The notes beneath the pieces are model-generated. The model was not told where the DNA came from. It did no database searches and saw nothing but the letters and a program-made list of their open reading frames with translations. The translations under genes and the position numbers were made by a program. Shown one piece after another: positions 33,208 to 45,705 of a stretch of DNA of 64,000 nt (the stretch's first letter is position 1; every line of letters begins with the position of its first letter). Source of the stretch: Helichrysum umbraculigerum (taxonomy: Eukaryota; Streptophyta; Magnoliopsida; Asterales; Asteraceae); contig CATIUR010000004.1 in the NCBI GenBank assembly GCA_949592205.1, forward strand, positions 84,047,337-84,111,336, read 5' to 3'.

Positions 33208-34247
33208 ATTTCGGGACGAAATTCTTCTAACAGGGGAGAATGTGACACCTGCCAAATTAGGATTAGTAATTAGTGCCTAATCAATTGTAATACATGTAAT
33301 TAGTTATGTGTTAGGCTAATTTGTGTATCAAATAATATATATTGTTGAATATATATAATTATACAATTTGATTAAATCGTACGCAATTTAAATCGAATGC
33401 AATTCGGTTCAATTTAATACGGACGTTGGTGAACAATTCTATTAATTAATATAACATTATTTAATAACGCTATTATATCCAAAATATTATTTTGATAATA
33501 TTTCGTATTTATTACGTATCATACGATTAACATCCACGCGGTTAAAATATTAAACGAGCAACAATCAAAACAAAGCTAAGTTATATTTTATAACTCAATT
33601 ATTAAGTATTTGGTGAAATACTTCAACCAAAAATATCGAATAAATATTCGAATTTTAAAATTTACATTTAAACGCGTATTAAATTAATTAAACGTTTAAA
33701 CGACCGGGAAAACGAACACCGTACGGAGCGCAAACGCAAGGAATAAATTTGGGACACACCCACATGGGGTGGGCCCCACACAAAAATCGGCCAAGGTGAG
33801 GGTCCTCACTCTCATTCACTCTCTCTCTTTCTCTCTCTCTCTCTCTCTTTCCTTCTTTTCTTTCAAAAACCACCACCACACCATCATCACCTTCAACCTC
33901 AAATTAACACCACCATATCACCTTAAATCCTCTAGCTCGTTTGGAGAAAACACCGTCACGCTCTACAATCCTATCTTTCCGGATTTCTCTCGCGTTAATT
34001 TATAAGAAACCCGACAACTTTCGAAACTCTTAGATTTTCATTGATTTAGCTTGTATGTTGTTAATCTAGCATAGATATGTCCAAATATATGTTTAAAACT
34101 CGTTTTGGGAACATTGTCGGAAAATGTCAGTTTTGGTTATTTTGTGAAAACGACATCCAAAATAACACTCGACACAAAGTAAGAGTTTTAATAAGCTTAA
34201 TGAACCATAATACGTTTTTGGCAAACTTGGAAATCGACCAGATGCTA

Positions 34248-34592
34248 GTGATGACCGCTAGATCCAGTGATGCGTCACTTTCTTAAGTGACGCATTAAGT
34301 GTCGCTAAAAGCCCTAATTTTGCGTCACTTGCCTAAGTACCGCAAAAAGCCCTCTTTTCCCGTCACTGCCTAAGTGACGCAAATTCAATACCCGACACTC
34401 CTAACCGGCACTTCTAGCGGCACTTGTTTAAGTGTCGCTTATAAATGAAATCTGATTTCATACGATACTAGCCTTAATGACGCATGACCCTGATTCCGAC
34501 ACTGACACCCGACACTTCCTTAAGTGTCTCCTTCTGTACGTCACTTCTACAAGTGACGCCACTAAGTCAGAATTTACCATTTTATGCGACAC
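34248..34592 (+). repeat. Hairpin array in B 3' LTR
   Basis: Units such as CGTCACTTTCTTAAGTGACG and GGCACTTGTTTAAGTGTCGC, the same core words as in C (GTCACTT/AAGTGAC, GACACT/AGTGTC) but in different order and spacing. Confidence 0.85.
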
Positions 34593-34951
34593 TCATTTTT
34601 ACACTAAGTGTCAAACTTATATAACCTCAAACACTTATACGATACGACTTCTAAAACACTTTGGGACGTACTTTCAAGTATAATACTTCAAAATCATAAG
34701 TATGATGTCGAGATTATTATTACAAACAATCACCAACGGGCCGTACACGTTTTACAAATACTCAAACAATCAACCAAATCGTAGTAATTTGGACATTCTA
34801 GTTGGACGAATAACTACAAAGGTAGTCTTTATAGATACCTACTCACGTTTATAACCATCGCGTGTCATGGACACCCTCAGGTTACTATCTTCGGACATCT
34901 CTGCTTGGTTAAGCAACTCACGTTTATAGAGTTAAACGCACTCAGACTCAG

Positions 34952-35435
34952 GTGAGTCTCATGGCCCCTCTTTTACTGTTTTCTCAGGTGTGTGATATAC
35001 TGCTCGTTTTATTTTTACAATATGAATGCAAGTACAAACTTTTCATATACTACATGAGTTATTTTCACTAATCATTTCAAAGCCATCCATCAGCATAGTT
35101 TGGTAATACTTTGTAGCGTGAATATTAGTATATGGTACCATATAGGATTGACCCTCCTCGTCCGGGTTAGCATGCACTAACTGGTTAAACGGATGTACTA
35201 ATATTTGTTCAGACGAGTGTAGATTAGGCACTAGTGGGAGGCACCTCGATCAGGTCCTTGAATGTGGATCCTGACCCCTCGAGTTAAGCTCAAACTATGT
35301 GCTCATGGTTGTATACATTATTATTTGTTTGGTTGCAAATCAGTATTTAAATCTTGCGGTTCATACTATATGTTTGACATACTAACCTGTGAGCTCACCA
35401 GCGTTTCGCTGACCCATTTTAGCATGTATCACAAG
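34952..35435 (+). other. Candidate LTR leader intron, B 3' LTR
   Basis: Donor CTCAG|GTGAGT intact; branch-point word CGCTGAC present; acceptor reads ATCACAAG|TATT, shifted by one base relative to ATCACAG|GTAC in C. Confidence 0.5.
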
Positions 35436-35720
35436 TATTCTGTAGTAGGATTGGACTGCCTTCAGGATCACTATAGTTCGAGTCAGCATGCAGACATTAG
35501 AGATTTCCTTGATATTTTGTAAAAGTATTTATGTATTGGAATCTCTCATTTTTAGAACACGAGCTATGTATAGCTTCAAATGTTGTAAACATTTCTTATA
35601 TCAATATATTTTGTTAAAATGACGCATATAGAGTCGTTTGCTATATCTTGGTGTTGTGATTACTTGATTAGTCGCGCCCCTACCCGAACCGCTTCCGCAT
35701 CATAATTTGGGGGTGCGACA

Positions 35721-36337
35721 GTTGTTGACTAAATGCACAAAATTATATACGGAGCTGTTCTGGGTCTCATTCCTATGGCGTGTGCATTGTAAAATGTGGC
35801 AATCCTAAGGTTGAGGTATTCATAATATAATGTATTCGACACGGTAGTCGTGAGGGTGATGATCATGAATCACACCCTTGGAGGGTTAATATTACAATTA
35901 TAAAAAAAATGCCTCTTAATGAGCTTGACACAATAGTTGTGGGGGTGATGGTCATGGATCACCCTTTGAGGGTTCACCTAGTGAGTATGGTGGGGCCGCC
36001 ATTGCGAGATTTGGGCAGTTCTCTAAGAAGCTCACGTAACAAGATACTTGCGCAAGGCCGTAACATGCACCCACCGATTAGAACCTTAATGAACACCTGT
36101 ACTGTACGTGTTATGTTTCAAAGCCTGACACAAGGGTTCATGGCTCAAGGCGTTTACGTCTCCATGTCTCCTCGGGTGGCGGTTCATATCACTAGATGTA
36201 AGGCTCAAACCCGAAAGGTTCCTTATATCAAAAACACGGTATTATATGCTCTAAATTATTTTTATCTTATTTCTTTTAGCAAACAACAAAGTTATTATCC
36301 TTCTTTACATTTTTTAATTTTAAATTATGTGGGGGAT
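35721..36337 (+). mobile_element. Internal fragment of a copia-like element ahead of its 3' LTR
   Basis: Non-coding sequence between the B LTR and a PPT (TGTGGGGGA, 36329-36337). It contains a diverged direct duplication of about 45 bp (35848-35890 and 35923-35971) sharing GGGTGATG.TCATG.ATCAC and GAGGGTT. The 168-aa ORF at 35909-36415 runs through this into the LTR and has no recognised domain; I do not call it a gene. Confidence 0.45.
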
Positions 36338-37063
36338 TGTTGGAAAATATATTTATTCAAAATATATTTATCAAATGATAATTTAAAATTAGTTATAAAT
36401 TCTTTTAATAGCTAACGTTTATATTTTGAAGTAGAAGGAAGTTTCTTCTTCTTTCATTTAAATCATTCCAAATCATTATGCCAACCTTTATTTCTATTAA
36501 ATATATTTGTTGCATTTTAATGAAAAGATCCGTTTATATTAAATCATGTTAAAAAGTGTGTTGTAACTCCTATATCATTGATTGAAACATTTAAACTCAA
36601 TGATGCAACCTCTCTTATAAATAGATATGCTAGTGTTTCTTAAAGCAAGATAAGAACAAAAGTAGCAAGCAACATTCTGAAATATAATACCTATTCGTTG
36701 TGATTCAATAGAAACTAGTAATATCAAATCCCCACCATATGTCATGTACATTTACTTATTTTCAAGAGCATTTGGTGTTCTCGGTTCGAGGATCTTTCGC
36801 TGCACACGAACGATCTAAAGGGTTGTCATATCTTGGGAGAGGAGCGCATTTAAATTAAACTACCCGGTGCAGTGGGGCGTATTCTCTCTAAGGATAGTGC
36901 GTTTTGCGTGCTTCGATCTAAGCATTTCTCAACTCTTACTTTATATATTTTAGCATCAAATTTGTTAGTATTTACTTATATTGTTACATTGGTTAATAGA
37001 AATACTACTACCCACTTTTTATATTAAAAATGTTCATTGTTGAATTATATTTTTCAAACATCT
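36338..37063 (+). mobile_element. Probable copia-type 3' LTR (right end uncertain)
   Basis: Begins TGTTGGAAAATATATTT right after a polypurine tract, has a TATA box TTATAAATAG (about 36616) and may end at TTTTTCAAACA (37060-37063). No second LTR is in the window, so the right end is inferred from a TG...CA pattern only. B is inserted just upstream. Confidence 0.5.
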
Positions 37064-40000
37064 ATTACCTATAGAGCCACAATAAAAGTTGCTGAAGCTA
37101 TATCTAGATAACGTTGATAACAGCTGCACTACACCTGATTTCATACCTGCAATTGAAGGCCCAAAAGCAACTATACAACCTATGTCAATGTAGTAAAATC
37201 AACGTTAAATTGCAGTGTTCCTTGCGAAGGGATACATATACGATATGACCAAAGAAAGCTGATGTATAAAACAACATTTATACATAGACATCATCAAAAA
37301 CTCATAGAAAGTAACAAACCTTCATGATCTCCATTTGCATGACCTAAAACATTTCCCTTCACCAATGCAAAAGATGACAGAAGTAACAAACCTTCATAAT
37401 CTCCATTTGCATGACCTAAAACATTTCGCTTCATATTTAGACTCGAGTATGGAACAAGCATCGCCAACACAATTAACGGTTCTACTGGATCCTCCTTCTG
37501 TCATTACAAAGGTAAAAAGTTGATGGTCATTCTCAACGATTGAACTGAAACATAACAACACATACATACTAAATTAGCCTGATTAATGGCACGTTTTACA
37601 CATAAGAAAATACAACCATGTTCATATTGGCACAAGCATAATGACAAATCGATGTACTACGAAATACTATTCTACTAAAGTTGTGCTCACTCAGCCACAC
37701 AAAAGGTGTAACCTTTGACTCAATAATATATCAAAATAAATCTGACAAACAACCAAGTAGCTTTGATGCTTCAACATAGTATTTTAGATGACAATTGAAC
37801 ATATAAACATGAAAAATCAAAGGGAAAGGAAAATCACCAAATCAAGATGAAGATGATGAACTCAATACATAATGAAAAGTCTAAATACCTGCAAAATCTT
37901 GACCATATTAAAAAAAGAAAAAGTTAATCAATCCGTATGACAAAAAGAAGATACCAATAATTTGTGGGTGATTGGAGAGGATGATACCGTAAATTAGTTC
38001 ATGAAAAAGAACAATTAATCTTAATCATAAATCGATTGAAATAAAACTATTTAATCTGTAAGATGTAATCTGGCATGTATACAAATTTTATAATTAAAAC
38101 TATCATTATTCATGCCACCATTGAATTCCCAAAAAATAGGAAACAGAAGACCTAATTGTCGTTTTTCTAGGATATTTCTCGTTGGTTTGAATATTGATTA
38201 GTTGACTAATTATTTAATAATAATTAGATAAAAATCACGGATAATGTATTTAAAACCATAAGGGCATAATAGACTTTTAGGAAATCCCTAATCGCTGTAT
38301 AGGTAAACATAAACAAACTGCAATCAAACTCATAATATCAAGCCATGTAGTCTATGGGGACAAAATTTGAACCAAATGATCTTCAATAAAGGAAAATAGC
38401 CTGATTCCAAACTCAATGACATGAATCGATAGATAAAATAAATTAAATCAGAGGGAATCGACCAATTACAGTGATATTATTTGTAAATTAATTCAAATTT
38501 TATGATGTGCAGGTAGAATCCGTAAAATACCTCTTTATTATCAGTAATGTCAGAGAAGTTCATTTCTTTGACATCCTCTTTGTAAAGTCATCGCGTGATA
38601 AAAAGGTGACTTTCTAAGAGCTTGTGGGAGCTTTGCAAAAGTTGTATCAGTAACTCCATTGGCCTTGAGATTGTATTGTATAAATGGTTAAGATAATTAG
38701 ATTCATACGAACACGAATTATAAATTTACATTCATGTAATATACAATCTTAAAATGTAAATTTTCCTTATATAGTAATCATAATCATAATAACATTAATA
38801 GAAACTCCATGAATTCAATATATTCAGTTGTGCAAGTATGTATGAAGTAGTGCTCGGTAATAAACCAAAGGAGAGATGTATTATCTCTTTTGCAGGGGAA
38901 TGTTAAGCATAAGGGGTACGGAATGGATCAAGGTGGGCGTAATAACTTAGACAAGTTATTTATTGTGGAGCATAGAAAAAGGGCACATCACACACACAAT
39001 TCATGCCTGCAACCTACAAACATACATGTTGAAGTTAGTGGTATCAAAATGAGTGGTTCGCATTCACTGCGTACCAAGTTCAGGTAATTTTAGACAGCTC
39101 AAGTCAGATAGGGTTGACACAAAATGACTTTCAAATTATTATTTTTTTGTAAGTTATTAGTGCGTCAAACACCATAGAAGAAATTACAATACTTCAATGG
39201 GTCAACCCAACCCAATTGATATGTTATGTCTTAAGAGATTTTTATTCTACCCTAGTGACAAAGTAATATTGACAAACTTATTAAAATATTGGGTCAAAAG
39301 TGTTTCCGATTAACATGACCCATGTCAACAGATAGTATTTATAGACTCTGAAATGTAACCCAACCCGCATGACCTACCCTTTTTTCTAGTCTAGTGTGAT
39401 GTGGGTAAATAGATCTTGAATCACACTCGAACATTAATGGCCATACTTTCAAAGGAAAAGTATTTAGCACTACTGTTGCATACATAAAAAATAGGTAGTT
39501 AAACATGGGATGACAATGGGTCATATAAACAAATAATATGATATAGGTCAATAATTTTTAATAAGTCAATCTAAGTCCATTTCGTGATCCAAGTTATCCA
39601 ACTAAATGAGTTGGAGACAGAGTATATAGAGTCCAATACGCATAAAGATCACCTGAAACGATATTATCATCGACCTATTACATTAATTACAGTCTTAAAG
39701 ACTAAGGGCAGGGCAGAACTACATAGTCAACACATCCGAAGAAAAAATTTTGTTATGATACTCAATATGTAATAAGTTTATAACCAATCGTTTAATCTTA
39801 CTTTGACAATCATTTTCGATCAACCTGATTAATGGAAATTCTACTATATATAATCATAGATTTATAAGGGAAAAAAATATATGAAACAAAAAATAGCTCA
39901 CCGTTAGAAGAATAAGTAGCTTTTGCACTACAATCGTCAACAATATATGAAAAATGAATTAGTAACATACTACTTCCTCCAGCAAGCCTTGTATGATGGA

Positions 40001-40494
40001 GCAAGATGTGGGTGATCACCTAAGGGACCAACTATTGATCCATTAGCTTCTGATATGCAAAGAAAATGTTAACATTAATAAGTGAAGCGGGAACTACTAT
40101 ATTTAAGGTTAGAGGTGGCAAATTTTACAGGAAATTGAAGTTGTAACAAGTTTGGAAATGGAATTGTTTCTGGTACGGGTCGAAACAGGTACGGTTGACC
40201 AAGAAATATTCTTTTGTCCATTAATTGTAATTATATAATGCATGAATATAATTAAAAACACATGTTTTGACAATACAAAGCTTTTATTATAAGAAAATAA
40301 CCGAGTAACGGGTGAAAATGGGCTCCGATATGAAACGGGTACTTATATCTTGTTTTATATTTTGATTTACATATGCCTTTAAACATACATTACAAGACTT
40401 TGACACGTTTCATTTTCAGCTATCTTTTCTTGGTATTTGACTGTTATCGAATAAATAAGATGTGAATTAATCACCTGCTAAAAGTGTTGGGATA
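37064..40494 (+). other. Gene-free AT-rich stretch
   Basis: 3.4 kb with no ORF that resembles a protein and no RNA gene I can recognise. Part of it (about 39105-39420) repeats GGGTCAACCC and CCCAACCCG words with many short AT blocks, as in decayed non-autonomous transposons, but I could not find clear terminal inverted repeats or target duplications. A two-copy tandem repeat lies at 37311-37440. Confidence 0.4.
37311..37440 (+). repeat. Two-copy tandem repeat, 72-bp period
   Basis: GTAACAAACCTTCAT.ATCTCCATTTGCATGACCTAAAACATTTC occurs at 37311 and again at 37383, differing by a few bases. Confidence 0.85.
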
Positions 40495-41154
40495 TGACCA
40501 CATCAAATAAACGCATGTCCGGAAAAGTTTAAGCCTACGGGGTCACACGTTTTGACACTAATGCTCAATATAATTAATTAATATGCAATAACATATTAAT
40601 TAATACCTTCACGAAAAATTAATAAACGGTTGTTAAAATGTTAATTGAACGTTTATAAATCAAAGGAATTAAAAGAGATGGACTTAGATGTAAATTGGAA
40701 ACTTGGAAAAGTTCTGGAATGTTCCGTATAACCCTATGGAGGCTGGCCCATATGGAATGGGTTTGATAAACCCTAACAAACTTGTTCCTCAAGTTTTCCT
40801 AAGCTATATATAGAGAGTCAAAGAACCCTAACAATACACATCAATTCTCTCCTCTCTCTCTGGTTCGGCCAAAACAAACCCCAAAGGGTTTTCGGTTTTC
40901 TTGTGTGGTTCGACCAAGGAAGAAAAGCACAAGGGTTGTAAGCGTTGTGAATGGAGTACTAGCATACATATTTGAGTGATGTCGTGTGTGGGATCGTAGA
41001 GGGGTTTTACTTTAAACCCTTAACTATATATTTATAGTCTATTGGAACTTTGCTAAAAGGTACACAACTATTTCTTAACTAATTATTCGTACGTATTTAT
41101 TTACTTCCGCAATTGTGTGACAATTTGTATATATATGTATTCTATACTCTAACA
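40495..41154 (+). mobile_element. Copia I 5' LTR (660 bp)
   Basis: TGTTGGGATATGACC to ACTCTAACA, with a TATA box CTATATATAGAG (about 40806) followed by a CT-rich start region. A PBS-like GTGTTATCAGAGCC follows at 41155, and the gag start at 42783 confirms the orientation. Confidence 0.8.
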
Positions 41155-42635
41155 GTGTTATCAGAGCCACACGTATGTTTGTAATTAGTTAGATCAGTTA
41201 AACATCAAATTTGGTGGGGTGTGTTTGTTTGGTTCGACAATCACAAAGAAAAAGGTGTTTTGGTTGTGTAGAATTTAAAGTCGAATAACAAGAAAATAAA
41301 ATTTTGATTCCAACCGGCGGTTGGACCTCGGATTCTAGGGTTTATATGTCGACAAAAAGAAAAACAAAAATTTGGTCCCAACCGGTGGTTGGATTAACCA
41401 ACCGCCAGGAATGTAAACCCTAATTTTTTTTCCGTATTAAGTTATTAAACTTTAAAATACCATTGAAAATTTGATGTTTAACAAGAATAATAACATGTTT
41501 AATAAAAATTGTTTTGTTATTATTAGTGTACTTTTTAGCTTGATAAAGGGTATCAATGAATATTCATGCATAATTTGTCATGGATATCACTTTGATATGT
41601 AGATATGCTAGTAAGAATTAATTGTTAATAGTGAGGGCTAGATTATGTGTTACTTTGTTTAAATTATTTAATTGACAAGGTGTCCCTAGTTGGCCATGTT
41701 ATAGGTTTCTACCACCAGATGTTGCATGAGAATTAATTGTTAATTGTTTAGTAGTTTATTTATTTTGCTTATGATTATTGTAACTTGTAAAGCAAAATGG
41801 TTTTTTGAAAAATAAACTTGACTAATAACTATGAAATAAGATTTATTATTTTCTTGCAAATCTTATGTGTCAACTCGGGTTGGGCTCACATACCGTAATG
41901 TATCCCACGACGAGATTTGCAAGTTAATAATTTGTTTTAAATCACAACTAGGAGCTTGTATAAGAGAGGTATCTTCGGTTTGGTGTCTAAGACGATGGGT
42001 TGGATAAACGATGTAAAGATCCTAGCCCCTCGACTGGCCTCTTCACGGCCTCTCTTGTACATGGCCGAAAAGGTTTAAAACATGTTGAATCGTCAATTTT
42101 AATAAAGTGCAATCTCTAATTTAATATACTTTTAAATTAGGCATCTTGATGCACATAACTTAATTGGAGAAAGTTTTTATTACAATCTATGATACAAAAA
42201 TGTGTGCATGCTTCTTCGTACATATTTGATATATATTATCAAATAATTACCCAGTTAAATTAAGTCTTTTCCATCCAATTTGTGAAGAACACTTGTACTT
42301 TCTTTTTGCTCTATGTGAGATGTAGGTGAATTTTATCCCAAGGTAAATTACCACTCATCTTGAGACGGTGGTGGACTATTTACTGTTCTTAATTGGACGA
42401 CTTAAAATGAGTTAAGAGGTGAGATCCTTAAGTCCGTGGCATAAGATGGGATGAAACATGCTTAATGACACTTATTGCTTGATCACTCTATGCCATTAAG
42501 TCCCATAATTTCTAGGAATTGCACTTGTAATGCAATTATTGATCGTCACTTACCTTTTGAGTACACCATTGCTAGCAGATCAACTGATGTAATGGTGGTA
42601 TGTCAAGTAGGATCCTAGCCTTAAGAAAATTAATT

Positions 42636-42704
<69 letters not shown>

Positions 42705-42782
42705 TAAACATTTGGGTATTTAATTTTCTTTTAAGGATGTATTATCGAAAATACTAAAATTTGGACTTTTATATATTTGTAG
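41155..42782 (+). other. Leader of copia I
   Basis: 1.6 kb between LTR and gag. It starts with the initiator-Met-type PBS (TATCAGAGCC). Near 41312-41410 it carries three words CAACCGGCGGTTGG, CAACCGGTGGTTGG and CCAACCGCC, which are dyad-symmetric. A TA microsatellite occupies 42639-42702. No ORF seen. Confidence 0.7.
42639..42702 (+). repeat. (TA)n microsatellite
   Basis: About 32 uninterrupted TA units in the leader of copia I. Confidence 0.95.
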
Positions 42783-43310
42783 ATGGCAAATCCTACACCG
42801 AACTCGAACTATTCGGCTTTAAGGCAAATGCTAGAAAGAGAAAAACTTTCTGGAAGTAATTTCAATGATTGGTTTCTTCAACTAAGAATTGTACTTCGTG
42901 TTGATAAGAAAACTGATGTCATTGAACAGTCGATGGGACCTGCTCCTGATGCTGGTGGTCCTGTTGAGGAATTGGCAGCATGGAATGCTCTTTATGATCG
43001 TCATAATGAAGTTGCTTGTTTGATGCTCAGCAGCATGACTCCTGAACTTCAAAAGCAATTTAAAAATCATAGTCCATTTGATATGATTACATAGCTTAAA
43101 TCAATGTTTGAGAAACAAGCTGGAGTTAAACTATTTGATTTGATTCAATCTCTTCATGCTTACAAACATGTAGCAGGCACACCGGTTAGCTCATATGTGT
43201 TGAAAATGAAGAGCTATCTGGACCAATTGGAAAGACTTCAACATACTTATCCTCTGCATATTGCGGTTTGCATGATTCTCAACTCCCTTTCAACGGATTT
43301 TGAGGGTTTT
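42783..43310 (+). pseudogene. gag: Copia I gag, N-terminal part, one stop, cut by gypsy E
   Basis: ATG at 42783 opens MANPTPNSNYSALRQMLEREKL (given in part), then FNDWFLQLRIVL, a UBN2-type copia Gag core with SYVLKMKSYLDQLERL and LNSLSTDFEGF. A single TAG at 43092-43094 interrupts an otherwise continuous frame. Coding ends at 43310, where the minus-strand LTR of gypsy E begins; no pol of this element is in the window. This small-Gag copia type is distinct from element D. Confidence 0.85.
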
Positions 43311-43623
43311 TGTCACACCCCGTCTAAAGTGGAAACAACGGGATACAACCTTGATAGGATCATAACACATCATTATAAAGAATTCTATACAAAATATAAA
43401 GTTCAATGTGTCATGATGTCAATAACATGAATAGTGGTTCATGTCATGCATACATTTCAACAATGAATTCAAAGTCTTACAAACAATCACGCTCAACAAA
43501 CGTTAAGGCAAAACATGCCATCACAAGTAACCATAATGTATCGTGAATCTTGAATAATACTTAATGCACCCCTAAAGGTCCACTAAGTTCTGTTGCTCTC
43601 ATCTTTAACTCCACTAGTATGAC

Positions 43624-44100
43624 CTGAAAAGTTATGCTCAAAAACGTCAACACATAGGTTGGTGAGTTTCGTAGGTTTGAAACAACACACAAAAATAAAC
43701 TTTCGCTGTGATAATAATGAGTTAGGACAATGCATTGAAAAGGCACACAAGTGAAATAATATAACCAATACATCTTAACAAACTGTCATCACCCCACGAA
43801 GAAGTATGACACAAACAACATCCCATAACGGCAGTAGCTACCCCAAAAGTGGCTTTAATGTATACACAATATATAACATTTGGTACATACCCTAGAAAGG
43901 GTAAGGCCTCATAATCGAAGAAGAAATCCAACAACCAACAAAACATAATTACATAATTTCACACATTTCAAGCATATGTTCAAAAGAAGAAATAAATAAG
44001 TTTACAACATAAAAACCATTTATAAAACATGAGCATACTTTTCCCCCAATTTGAAAACATGTAAATGAAAACGGGGCCACGAAAACTCACCTTGAGTACC
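43624..44100 (-). other. Candidate LTR leader intron, E 3' LTR
   Basis: On the minus strand: donor CTCAAG|GTGAGT at 44100, branch-point word TTGAC and acceptor ACTTTTCAG|GTC at 43624, 477 bp. The conserved word ACTCACCAACCT precedes the branch point as in related LTRs. Confidence 0.55.
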
Positions 44101-45394
44101 AAAGTAAATATCGTCCCCAAATGAATCCACCACACACAACGCAAATCTACAAGTGAATATATACATAGGTTACAACCTAGACAATTTTGTGTCCTTCCAT
44201 TGTATCCCAAGTTCCAAGTCTAAATCACCTCTATTATATTTCCTCACAACCAAACCTCAAATACCTTAACTAAATTAAGCTCTTGTTTATACAAAATAGT
44301 AGTAATTTCACCCTATCTTGCATTTCAGATTCTGTCCAGAATTTCATACCACTTTATGAATTTTAAACCATGACTAAACAAAATTATTTGACTCTATAAA
44401 TTTTACCAGTGACACTTTGATATATTAAGAATACTCAGTAATTTTTCCAGAATTTATTTCAATAGTTATCCATTTTTTTAAAAATTCCCAAAAGTGAACT
44501 GCTCAACACGACATCACTTTCTGACTTCACCAATGTTATAATTTATTTAAAATACTTAAAGACTTACAAAATTTATAATATTTTTACGGAAATTAGTTAA
44601 CACATTGAAGCTATTCCAGTAAAAATTTCAAGACCTTCAAAAATCCACAAGATAAGCATAATTACAAACCGAAAACTCATAAATGACCTTTAATCATATA
44701 AAATTATTTTGACTGACCTAAACTTAATATTTGGACACGAAACCAACGCCATTTGAAAGTAGACTTCTAGTACATAAGTTTAGATTCAAGTTTCATCAAA
44801 AATCATCGTAAAATGACCAAGTTATACCTTTCCCAAACCGACATACGAATCTGTCCAGATTTTAGGGTTTATATATTCAACCTAAATCTTCGTATAAAAT
44901 AATCCAAAACGAATATTAAATCAAATATCTCACTCCTAACAACTTTTTCACTGATTTTTAATCATTCTAACAAAGTCACATTAATGGGAATATAATGGAT
45001 CAAACCGAAATAAAACGATAACAACGAAACAATCAAAATAACGTATCAACGAGTGTAATCGGTTAGGAATAATACCAACTATCGAATGATCGCACGAGAA
45101 CCGCCCTTAGAATCTGTAAGAATAACGTTTCGTAAGGATCCAAACACACCAAGCACAATGAATCCGAAGATACGAAGATTTAGAACACAAAAACTTACCG
45201 AAATACACCTACACGTGAGTTTTCGATCAATAAAATGATTTAGAAGTTGATTATTTGAGTTCTTAGGGTTTGGAATTCGAAAATATGAAGAAAGAATCAC
45301 CTCTAGTAGCAGAAATACGAATTTAGGGTTTACAAATACGTTTTTGGGTTAAAATATGTATATATAGGGGTCTGGGTCGACATAGGATCGCGTA

Positions 45395-45510
45395 ATGATT
45401 AGAGGTAAATCGCGTCACAAAATCCACCAAATTGCGTCTCTATTTTCCCCAAATCGTGACTCTATTTGCCCCAAATTGCGGCTCTATTTGTCCCAAATCA
45501 CGTCTCAGTT
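45395..45510 (-). repeat. Array of AAATTGCGNCTCTATTT units in E LTR
   Basis: Four to five copies of a 24-25 bp unit (plus strand AAATCGTGACTCTATTTGCC, AAATTGCGGCTCTATTTGTC). It lies upstream of the TATA box, unlike the arrays of the other families that lie further from the 5' end. Confidence 0.75.
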
Positions 45511-45705
45511 TTCAGCCCATGTTTCGTTTACGTTTTGCTTCATAACTTCTTCGTTATACGTCCGTTTGCGTTGATTTATTTTTGCGTTGGATTCGTTTTT
45601 CAAAAACGAAGACTTTGATGTAAATAAATATCAACAATAATTTTTTTCACAAAAATGACTTTTTACGGCTTGAACTACGATAACTGTTTGGTGACGGTTG
45701 TCACA

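Larger units (their letters stand above)
33241..35720 (+). mobile_element. Gypsy B 3' LTR (2480 bp)
   Basis: TGTGACACCTGCC to GGGGGTGCGACA, preceded by the PPT ACAGGGGAGAA. The 3' end (CGCTTCCGCATCATAATTTG) matches J rather than C. It holds GAACACCGTACGGAGCGC (33714), a CT tract (33805-33860), an array at about 34248-34592 and a candidate intron at 34952-35435. Confidence 0.9.
43311..45705 (-). mobile_element. Gypsy E 3' LTR (2395 bp)
   Basis: Minus-strand LTR from TGTGACAACCGTC (at 45705) to GGGGTGTGACA (at 43311). On plus it interrupts copia I gag at 43310/43311. The minus-strand PPT AACTGGGGGATAC lies at 45718-45706. A TATATATA box is near 45355. A short array is at 45395-45510 and a candidate intron at 43624-44100. 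Confidence 0.85.

Noticed and set aside
35909..36415. 168-aa ORF as a gene
   Set aside because: It crosses a duplicated non-coding block, the PPT and the start of an LTR, and shows no domain.
39105..39420. DNA transposon with GGGTCAACCC ends
   Set aside because: The words recur, but I could not find a matched pair of terminal inverted repeats with a target duplication.
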